Positions 46,201 to 55,400 of a stretch of DNA of 64,000 nt are shown here, in pieces. The DNA comes from Pseudomicrostroma phylloplanum (lineage: Eukaryota > Basidiomycota > Exobasidiomycetes > Microstromatales). The stretch spans positions 192,764 through 256,763 of the forward strand of contig BCHS01000015.1 in the NCBI GenBank assembly GCA_039545275.1, read 5' to 3'. A model generated the notes under the pieces. That model saw nothing but the letters and a program-made list of their open reading frames with translations. It was not told the DNA's origin and made no database searches. Made by a program: the position numbers and the translations under genes. The first letter of the stretch is position 1; each line of letters starts with the position of its first letter.

Positions 46201-46961
46201 CACTCAATGCAATGGACGAGACGCGGGGCCGAGCAGGTCAGATTGTTATCAACAAGACGAAGAATTGTCTGATGACGACGACGATTGTCCTTACCAGCCT
46301 TCCCGCTACGGTAAAGCTCAGTCAAGCCGCTCTCGAGCACGCCTGCTACCACATCACCTCGAAGATGGCCGCGGTGCACACAGGCGACGAAGAGCAGCAG
46401 CAGGTGGCAATGACTGCTGCGCAGTGTGGACGCTCGCTCCTGCTCAGCTCGGGCAGAGGGAGCCCAGCGCTGCAATACTGCGTTGGTCAGCTGCTGCCAG
46501 GTATGGTCGAGTTCGTAGCGAGCCTGGGGTCTCAGGGCAAGCTCACCCCCACCAGCCTGGGCGTCACGGCCGAGACGTTCAAGGCCTTCGAGGGGCTCTG
46601 CAGTGTCCTCCCCGACTCGCACCGAGGCAGACTCCTCACCGTCCTGCTTCCCACGCTCATCCTCCACCTCGACCCCAATGCGCAAGCGGCAGTATCCCCC
46701 CTGCACACACTGGCAGTGCAGATGCTCCTCTCCCTCGCCTCGCACCATCCCGTGGCCTTCAAGGAGGCCACTGGCAAGATTGGACCTGCAGAGCGAGACA
46801 CACTAGAAGTTAGTATCCGCAACGCCGTCGAGGCTGCCAGGGGCGGCGGGAGTGGCCCGGGGCGCGGAGGAGGTGGAGCAGCGGATGGACCGCCAAGATC
46901 GGCGGGCGCGTCTGGGAGCGGAACGCCTGGGGCTAGCATCGCTCTCAAGAGCTTTGGTTGA
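40279..46961 (+). CDS. LAA1: Laa1/HEATR5 family protein, AP-1 clathrin adaptor accessory factor
   Basis: Four exons, all in phase 0: 40279-40344, 40435-40530, 40618-41208 and 41286-46961, about 2,142 residues. This is close to human HEATR5 and yeast Laa1 (both about 2,000). The protein is almost wholly alpha-helical HEAT-type repeats, such as QLIARCLILLLQRAESRSLF, KVAALYILGEIFAVQG and YHALTCLQKALLVGA. Low-complexity linkers occur near 41450-41580 (Lys/Glu/Ala) and 44440-44550, and a Gly/Ser-rich tail is at the end. The family helps recruit AP-1 and other cargo machinery to trans-Golgi and endosomal membranes. The short first two exons were chosen because they give a continuous helical N-terminus and good splice sites. 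Confidence 0.9.
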
Positions 46962-47234
46962 AGTTGAAACAAAGCGGCATACACAAAGGACAATAGCGAT
47001 ACACTCTGCAGGGTAGCCAAAACGGGGTATGTGTGATTGATCTGAAGCGACTGCCGAGGCGGCAATCTCCGTGGGTAGATGATGATACAAGGGCGGAAGC
47101 ATACGTCTACATGTACAATGAGGAATCAATGAGAGATCCGCGTGAAAGGCAAGCGTCCGAAGGCAAGGCAGTGGGACCGTCTGCCATGGAAGCTTCCCGT
47201 CGTCGAAGTGAGGTGACCGGAGGCTGCGCCGCGC

Positions 47235-49982
47235 TCAGCGATATCCCCTTGAAGAAGCGTGGGGTCTACCAGACCCACGATCGCGATCGCGGTCCCGCTC
47301 GCGATCCCTTGCCCGATCGGGATGACTTTTGCCGCCTGCTCTCCTCTCAACAGTTTTGGACGAAGGCCGACCATCGCCTCTTCGGCGAGAAGAGCCGCTG
47401 ACATCACGATCGTCGGGCTCGCTATCCGAGAAATCCTCAGAGCGCGCAGAGCCTTCCTGATCGGAAGAGTGTGCGTCCTCTTCATCCTCATCTTCCAGCT
47501 CTGAGCGACGATGCGCCCTTCTTGCAGGGCCGCCAGCGCTGCCTCTATTACGTGAGACGACTCTTGCGCCTCCCTGCGCGGCGCTACTCTTGCTGCTCCC
47601 TACAGCCAAACGTCTCGAGACTTCCACCTCGACCCGCAACTCGACGTTCTCCCTGCGCAGCCGCTCCATCTCCGCTCGCAGGAGCCGCTGCTCTGCCTTG
47701 AGCTCAGCATTCTCCTCGCGCAGCTCTCCGTATTCTTCGCGCAGACGAGTGGCGTCTCCCAGGGCTGTAGCAGAGGAGGCGGACTTGGAAGCAGACTTGC
47801 TGTTGCCGTTGCTGTTATTTTGGCCTTTGCCCTGTCCTGCAGTCGAACCTGCTGCAGGCGTTTTGCCCTTCCCCGTCGCTGAGGCTGTGGCTGCCGCAGG
47901 AGCTCGTGCTCGACGATCCGCCTGTACATCTTTCTCGGCTCGCTTTCGAGCACGGTACTCTTGCTGGTAGAGACGGTTCTGCTTTGCGCGCTGGGCCTTG
48001 CGCTCTTCTTCGGTGTCAAAGATGGGTTTACGGCCCGCGTTCGAGGGCTTCTTCACAGGCGAAGGAGTGGGCGACTCGATACTCTCATTGGGAGAGAAGC
48101 GAGATGGAGAGGGAGAGCGTGAAGGGCTGTGGGAGAAACTGTCTCCCTCTTCCTCATCTCCGTTGCGACCTCGTGTGCCCCTCCTAGAGCTAGCATTTGA
48201 GGGACGGGGCTTGTTGCCCTGGCGAGCCGTGCCACGCCTTGGCGGCGTGTCATCTGCATCATTGCGGGAAGCCTCTCGAACAGGCTGTCGCCGCTCCTCC
48301 TCACTGTCGTACGTGTCTGCTCTACTCCTCTTCTTGCTCTTACTACCCATCGCTACACTCCCTCGAGCACCCCGGGAAGATCCTGCTTCATCCTCCGTTC
48401 GCAGACTTCCCGAGACCTTCTGCCTTGCTTCTGCTTGAGGTCCCAGTCGGCTCTCCGAGGCTGGTGAAGGAGAGACGGGTCCGGCTGCATTGATGCCAGT
48501 ACGCGCAGTAGTGGCCGCTGACTGCTTGCCAACTCCAGAGCCAGCTGACAGTCTTCTATGCATTGCCTGAGCTTTGCGGGGTGAAGAGCGGACAGATGTT
48601 GTAGCAGCAGCGGTGTGAGAAGGTGGGAGGGATGTTGACTGAGGTAGAGGCGAAGGGCGATTGCTGGTTGCTCCCGTCGGGGTCACAGCGAAAGGGGAGT
48701 TGAGGTACTGGCTCATCTGCTCTTGCAGGGCGTCCTGAATCCCTAGTGCTCCTGTGAGCATCGTCGGGTTGTATGATGGGTCTTTGTCCTCGTCGTCTTC
48801 CTCGTCATCGTCTGCTGGTGTTGCCAAAGGTATCCAGTTGAAGGGCGGATTATGCGGCGTCATGGAGCTGTAGGAGACGTTTGGCATCGGGGATGCACCT
48901 ACAGCGGACGTCCGCGGTTGAGGGATGACACTCGACCAAGATGGATGTCCACCGTCACCCAAGCTATTGCCCCCTCTGGCACTCTCGTTCTGCATCTGTT
49001 GCTGCTCCTGCTGTTGCTGCTTCTTGATGAGGTCCTTCAGTATAGGCACAAGACTGTCGATCCCCGGCTCCTGACTCGGTGTTGGCGGCTGATAGCCCAG
49101 CGTGGGCGCGACAGACTGTAGCAGCATTTCGAGAACCTGCGAAGGTACCTCCTGTCCTTCACCTAGAACCTTTGTCAGGATTTCAATTGCTGCCGAAAGA
49201 TTGGGTGAAGCTGCTGGACCCGACTGAGTCTGCTGTTCCTGCTGTTGCTGTTGTGATTGTTGTTGATGATTGTAGAGGGTGTGATCCGACGCAAGGGAGC
49301 CGTTGGGCGTGTACATCTGCTGAGGCAGCATGGACGTCCCGAAATTGGCAGGCGCCGTTTGCTGCTGGGACTGTGGCTGCTGCTCCTGCTGCTCGTTCAT
49401 TCCTCCAGGTAGGAGCCAATTCTGGAAGAAGGCATTGGCATCAATGGCCGACCAGTCGATGGGCGCCTCCTCCTCCACGAGGTCATCTCCGTCCTCATCC
49501 TCGTCTTCGTCATCCTCGTCGTCGTCAAATGGCGAGCTAGCTTCCATTCGGGACCCAGCATTGGAGCCAGAATCGGACTGCGACGCGGATGCTGAGTGGC
49601 GGTCTTCCACTGTTCTGCCCTGTGAGGTATTCGGCCTTGGAGACTTGCTGGGAGCTCTAGGGCTGGAGGCAGGACGAAAGCTACGCTGACGCGAGGAGGA
49701 GGAGGAAGGACCAAGACCCACAGGGTTATATGGACTCAGCACTGACGCCTTGCGAGACGTAGATGGCAACGCGCCGCTGGTAGAGGTAGGGAGCGGAGGC
49801 GCAGGAGCAAGGAGGTGAGCCAGCTGAGAGAGACCGCTGGGTGTGGGAGGCGGCTCGTATGGCATGCGAGGAGTGTAAGCAGGCGGAGGGGGTGGTGGTG
49901 GTATGCTTGGTACGGCAAAGGCATGGTGCGAGGGCGTGGCAAAGACGGTGCTAGCGCCCCTTGCGCCATCGTACCCATCCAT
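47235..49982 (-). CDS. bZIP-like transcription regulator with separated basic region and coiled coil
   Basis: A single frame gives about 915 residues from ATG 49982. The same frame is open farther up to 50276, but that part is basic, low-complexity and lies close to the next gene, so I take it as leader. The N-terminal half is Pro/Ser/Gln-rich with an acidic block near residues 140-165, typical of activation regions. The basic region (about 660-690) contains QNRLYQQEYRARKR, which fits the bZIP N-x7-R signature. Instead of continuing into a zipper, about 60 Ala/Ser/Gly/Lys-rich residues follow, then a strong coiled coil (about 745-792: LREENAELKAEQRLLRAEM, then LRRENVEL). The tail is Arg/Asp-rich. 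A nuclear DNA-binding role is inferred. It is convergent with Laa1. Confidence 0.65.
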   Translation of the reverse strand: MDGYDGARGASTVFATPSHHAFAVPSIPPPPPPPAYTPRMPYEPPPTPSGLSQLAHLLAPAPPLPTSTSGALPSTSRKASVLSPYNPVGLGPSSSSSRQRSFRPASSPRAPSKSPRPNTSQGRTVEDRHSASASQSDSGSNAGSRMEASSPFDDDEDDEDEDEDGDDLVEEEAPIDWSAIDANAFFQNWLLPGGMNEQQEQQPQSQQQTAPANFGTSMLPQQMYTPNGSLASDHTLYNHQQQSQQQQQEQQTQSGPAASPNLSAAIEILTKVLGEGQEVPSQVLEMLLQSVAPTLGYQPPTPSQEPGIDSLVPILKDLIKKQQQQEQQQMQNESARGGNSLGDGGHPSWSSVIPQPRTSAVGASPMPNVSYSSMTPHNPPFNWIPLATPADDDEEDDEDKDPSYNPTMLTGALGIQDALQEQMSQYLNSPFAVTPTGATSNRPSPLPQSTSLPPSHTAAATTSVRSSPRKAQAMHRRLSAGSGVGKQSAATTARTGINAAGPVSPSPASESRLGPQAEARQKVSGSLRTEDEAGSSRGARGSVAMGSKSKKRSRADTYDSEEERRQPVREASRNDADDTPPRRGTARQGNKPRPSNASSRRGTRGRNGDEEEGDSFSHSPSRSPSPSRFSPNESIESPTPSPVKKPSNAGRKPIFDTEEERKAQRAKQNRLYQQEYRARKRAEKDVQADRRARAPAAATASATGKGKTPAAGSTAGQGKGQNNSNGNSKSASKSASSATALGDATRLREEYGELREENAELKAEQRLLRAEMERLRRENVELRVEVEVSRRLAVGSSKSSAAQGGARVVSRNRGSAGGPARRAHRRSELEDEDEEDAHSSDQEGSARSEDFSDSEPDDRDVSGSSRRRGDGRPSSKTVERRAGGKSHPDRARDRERDRDRDRGSGRPHASSRGYR

Positions 49983-50423
49983 CTGGCCCTCGCGCCCGCG
50001 CCCGCGCCCTTCTTCGCGAGACACCTTGACGTCTCTGCTGGTGGGGGGCACTTTGTGGCTGGCGACGGTATTTTGAGGCTTAGCAGCGCATCCTGTGCTA
50101 TGTTGATGTCTGCTACGAGGGCGACGAGTGCTCAGAGGAGGAGATGGATGGTGATGGCAGCCTACTAAGCCAAGACGGGCAGCCTTGGCCGGAAAAAGCT
50201 CGACTCCACCTCGTCTACGCGACCGCGTCGGGCGGAAGGGGGCTGCCTCCGCTCCGACCTGCGCACCCGTCCTCATACGCTTCCCTAACACGTCGTCACA
50301 TCAGCACCGAAAAACAGGAGAGGACAGCAAGGATGAACATGTATGTACAAGAGTGCTCGTGGCAGGTATCTATGAAATGGGACATTCGACTCCCGCTCTG
50401 AGACATGTGTCGGTATATTGCGG

Positions 50424-51930
50424 CTACCTCGGACGCGGCTGGTAGTCTACTGGTGCATATTGCTGCTGCTGCTGCTGCTGCTGGGCATAGTAGCCTTGCT
50501 CTGGATACCCTCCCTGATGTTGCTGATACGAGTGTTCCACATACTCTTGCTGGTACATACGTGCGTCTCCGTGCCCAGAGTCTTCGGCTCCCTCGTACCC
50601 TCCGTAAGCTTGATAGACATTCACCTGCTCGGGATGCTGCTCGTATGCCGGAGCAGGGGGTGGCCGGCTCATCAGCGGCTGAGCATTGGCCAGAGCCTCT
50701 GCGAAGGGGTTGGAAGGCGCTGCGAAGGGGTTGGAAGGCGCTGCACTCGGCTGAGGTGGCTCGTACGAAAGGCGCGAGACAGCCACGGGCTGAGGTGGGT
50801 CATACGAAGGGCGAGAGATAGCCAGCGGCTGCGTCATCCCGTACTTCGCTTGCACGTTGGCCAGCGGATTCACGTACGAGCCCGGTGGAGCAGGTGTGCC
50901 CGGAGCAGCTGCCGTGTAGTTGTACTGATCGTCGTAGCCTCGGTACCTGGCCGCGTAATCTTCGTCCTGCGCTCCTTTGCCGTATGCGTCCTCGTCAGGG
51001 TCCTCTCCCTCGACCGCCTGAAACGCTCCCTCCGATTCTCCCCCAGGATGCACAAAGGGCGGAATACGAGGCCCTGCCTTGCGCGATTGTCTGAAATTGA
51101 GCCAGAAGATGACGCAGAGGCCAACGCATGCTAGCCATCCCATAAGGAGGAAGGCAGTAGTTGCTCGCTTGGTGCCACAGAAGCTGACTAGGGCCTTCTG
51201 GTAATCATCATCGTTGCCTAAGGACGAGGTTGCGTGAGGGTCTGTGGCCGGGTCCTTGCAGGCTTTGGAGACTAGTGACGAGATGAGCTGAGTCAGACTG
51301 AGAGGGTGAGAAGAGCCAAGGTACCAGTATCTTCAGTATTCTCTGCTGGGCGCTGTCTCAAGTCTTTCTGCTCTTGACTCACGAGATGAGGAAGCCCACG
51401 GACAAGCACCACCCCATCAGCACAAAGCCCACACGATCTTCCCTCAACGCCCTATCAAACTGCGCCACCCTCTTTCCCTGCGTCCTCGCAGCCGCCAATG
51501 GTGCTGACGTCAAGACGATCGGTACCAGTAGGAGGGAGGAGATGCAGAAGAGGAGGAAGCCAGAGAGACCAGAGGGCTTGCCGACCCACTTCTTCTGGAA
51601 GACGGTGAGTGCGATGGCCAGGCAGAGGGCAAGGAAGAAGGAAAACAGCGCAAAGAGGCGCGCATAGAATGTGACAGCTGTGAGACGAGCCTAGAAGAGA
51701 TGGCAAAGCAGGGGCCGCGTTCATATGTGGAGAGCATTAGCACTGCTCGTGACGAATGCTCCCTCACTCCACTCGATACTCACGTCCCTTGCTGCTCCTC
51801 TTCCGTTGCTTGTAGCGGTAAGCCCATTGCTACCTATCCCTTGAGAGTATTTCGTTTCGACGACCTCATCTTCGGTCCCTGCTGATCCTTCTGCCAGTAA
51901 GAGCTTGGAGACGAGTCCCTTGAGACCCAT
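50424..51930 (-). CDS. Four-pass membrane protein with NPF motifs
   Basis: Three exons, 51930-51784, 51690-51383 and 51297-50424, phases consistent, about 442 residues. Four hydrophobic segments follow the N-terminal 55 residues: FYARLFALFSFFLALCLAIAL, SGFLLFCISSLLLVPIVL, VGFVLMGWCLSVGFLISL and TTAFLLMGWLACVGLCVIFW. This tetraspan layout recalls MARVEL-type fungal membrane proteins. The cytosolic tail of about 230 residues is Tyr/Pro/Gln-rich. It has two NPF tripeptides in a direct repeat (SNPFAAPSNPFAEAL), repeated PPQP blocks and a poly-Gln run near the end. NPF is the ligand of EH domains, so a role in endocytosis or membrane organisation is plausible. I do not recognise a specific orthologue. 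Same strand as the bZIP-like gene, 441 bases apart. Confidence 0.75.
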
Positions 51931-52425
51931 TCGTCGGCTGGTGTCGCTTGTGTGAGATCAGACTAAGACTGAGCCAGCGAAGTAGGGGTTTCGATAGACC
52001 AAGCGCAGTCTAGTCTATTCGCAGTTGGTGTTCGGAGTGTATGCGTTGTGACGGGTAGCGTGTATGCGTAGCAAAATGGACCGTGTTCGTGGTCGTGATG
52101 ATGATCGCTGACCGGGAGAGGAGCAGAGCAGAATGGCTATCGAGATGTAGAGATGATCGTGAACAGGGGCCGCGGGTGCAAAGGGGACACCAACACTGCC
52201 GCGAATTGGAGCTCAGCGCAGAGCAACACTTTGCGCGGGGCGAATCCAGGCACAGCCGCGTCCGCACCATGGCCGCCGCTTGGTCCGTCACCGATGCACT
52301 CGACAGTCACAGCCAAGCAAGTCAAGTGGGAGAGCAGATGGGTATTGGGTATCTTCATGAGCCTCGTGGATCCGTTCCGTCTGTCTGTCTTTCTTTTCCC
52401 GCTGTCTGCCCTCTCTGGCCGCACC
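51931..52425. other. Intergenic region between two minus-strand genes
   Basis: About 500 bases that should hold the promoter of the four-pass membrane protein and the 3' UTR of Rev3. I see no coding frame, repeat or RNA gene. Confidence 0.5.
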
Positions 52426-55400
52426 TCACTCCTCGAGAAGCACTTCCACTCTAGCCACCTTTTCCCTTGCCGCGCGTTCCTTCCTCCGCACCACCTCCCT
52501 CTCGTACAACACAGGACAGTCCAAGCTTACGCATGGGCTAACCTCCACTCCAGTTAGCCCTGAACAATGGCGACAGACACTCTCGATGCCCTGCACCTTC
52601 TTTGTGCTAGCGGAGTGTTCAGCGAGGGCAGAGTATATCGTCGCTGCAGCCGCTTGCCGACAGTCGAGGCACAAGTCTCGCTCTGTAGGTCGCGCGCAAT
52701 TCAGACAGACATCGCGCTTGTAGTGGTCGATCAACGTCAGACGCATGTCGTTCGTCGCCGATGCGTGACTCGAGTTCGAGACGGGACGTGGCATTTCCTT
52801 GAACCAGGCTTCGACATCGGCTCCTAGCAGGTTGAAGACGCGCTGCAGAGGTGGAATGATCCCGCGCTGAATGTAGTACAGAGCGTTGAGCTGCAGCTGA
52901 GGATTGGCAATGAGCTCGTCGGGAGAGACTGCTAGATCGTTGAGCTTTGCCTTTGGCTCTCCTTGTGTAATGAAATAAGGCACCCTTTCTGCATGCTGAG
53001 GTTCGCTCCGCCGATCTCTCAACATCTTGCGCGTCGAGACGGCTGCTCCAGGAGGAGGAACACCATTCTCGCTGTAGCTTCCGAGCCTGACTTCCTTCGC
53101 AATCGTGAAGTTTTGAGCAGCGACTGCGCCTTGGAGAATCGCTCTCCACTGCTTTTGGCAGTACGACTTGACCAGGCTCAGGTCTTGCGTTGTAAAGAGG
53201 AGCCTGATACAAGCCTCGAGCATCTTCTGCAGAGCGGGGAAGCCATCCCGTCTCACCGTCTCGATGCCTTTCGCATTAAACTCCGGCACCTCCTCATCCA
53301 GCGCTTCGTACTTGAAGCCCACGTACCTCTTCTTCGCCAGCAGGACGCTGGGCAAGTATACTTTCTCAAACTTGAGCTTTATCGGCTTGGGATTCCGATG
53401 CGTGACGGCGTCTGCAATCTCATTGCCAATGCGAAAGGCATCGTCCTTGCTGCGATCAGGAAGGTAGATGAAGAGAGAATCGGTGTCTCCGTACACGACT
53501 TGAGCTCCCCACTCTCCGGTTGCATGGATGAGCTCAATGGCCTTTTCCAGTGTCTCTCGGCCTGTCTGGACGATCGAGTCTGCAATCTCGACGCAAGGCA
53601 TACGTCCCGAGAAGGTGGCAGACGTGTAGCCGTATGTGACGTTTGCCAGCAGCTTCAGGGAGAGCTGACGTGCGTTTTGGAGTCGCATGAAGGCCTTGTC
53701 GCTCTTCATCCCCTTGGTGCTGCCCTTGATCATCACTCTCGTGTCCAAGATCTCGGTCAACATCTTTGCCAATAAGCTCTTGCGTATGTGTGGCTTCACG
53801 TAGACGAGCCCATTGGCTGAGATGTTGACGTCGTCCTTGAGCAGATTCAGCAACCCACTGGGCAGCTCAAGGTTGACGATCCCGAACTTGTCCGTCCCCT
53901 GGAATTTGCTTACTCTGCCGAGGCAGGTCGAATAGCACAGGTTATGCGCGATCATCACTGAAGGATACAGAGACTGAAAGTCCAGCACGAGCAACGGACC
54001 CTTGTAGAATGCCGATTGAGGCTCCATAATCAGCGGCAAACACTCGGCAGCATTCTGCTCCGCTACCTGCTTGGTATTAGGAGATGGCAGGAGGAAGCAC
54101 TCCGGCTTCGCGATTCGGAACATGACCGACTCGACCTTGAATTGCGATCCCCTCGAGATGACCGAGAAGAAGTCGATCCCATAGATACGAGCGAACTCGG
54201 CTGTCCTGAAGACCAGCTCGGAGGTTTCGATGATCAATAGATCGGTCTCCACTCTCTCCACCCAGTACTTCAAGACCTTGCCCATATGATGTGGTCGACC
54301 AGAGGAGTACCACTCTGTCATGGCAGTTTGCGGAAATTTGGGCACTCTGGAGTGCAAGAGATGGAAGACGATGTTCTCGTACGTGTAGACATTGAGGTTC
54401 AGCTCTCCTCTCATCAGCCGCCAGATGTTCAGGATGTGTCTTCCCGTGATCTTGAGGGCAGAAGTCTGTGTCCAGCCCCAATTGTCAGCCTTGCCACCGG
54501 CAGCGCCTGTCGACTGATTATTGACTCTGCTCAGCTCGGGGACAAGGTCGAACTCCAGCGTGTGCCTGGCTCGATCGATGACGTAGCCCCAGGATCCATT
54601 GTGAATCTCAAAGCCGACAAGGATCTCTGGATCGAGCTCTCGGACCAAGTCGACCAAAGTGTTGAACATCTCCAGCTCGCTTTCAACCACAGCAATCGGT
54701 AGGTGTGAGAGGCCGAGGCGACTGCCGACGACCGGCTGAGCGACGTCAGCGCTAAGGATGATGATGCCTGTCCTCAAGCCAGGCCTCGATCCCGTGTCAT
54801 CGAGGCCCTCGTCTTCGTTCTGGAAGGAATAGACTATGGCCTCGATAGGGTCTTTAGTTGGGTCAGGCAGTAAGGTCCCGCGGGTGTTGGCATGCACCTC
54901 CAACGCCAGGATAGTCATGTGTTGCTTCTCCCGCGATACGTTCTGAGCTGGCTTTCGCTGGCTCAACTTGAAACCAAAGGAGCCACCAGAGGGCTGTGAG
55001 ACCTTGGCTTGTATAGAAGCGGCAGCTCTTCTCTCGCGGGCCCTGACGAGCTTGCGCTGCTTGCGGCGTTGTGTATGCGACCAGCTAACCACTTTAGCAC
55101 GGCTCGGTGGGGGTGGACCATGTTGCCACCACATCGGACCTCTTGACGGCTTCGGGGGAGAGATGAAAGGCGAAGCCATCTCTTCTCGGCGGGCACGAGC
55201 CGACAAGGTGCGTGTCGAAGTTTGTGAACCTCCCCGTGGAGTGGCATCAAGCCCGTTCCCGTCATCTTCGTCGTCCCATTGCAAGACAGGGAAGTCCGGC
55301 AAGTATCGGATAGTCTTCGATGCGAAGCGCCAGCTTCTTCCTGCATATTCGCGAGCGTAAGCCGGAACATCGACAGGGTTTCTGTAGTACGGGTCTTGAT

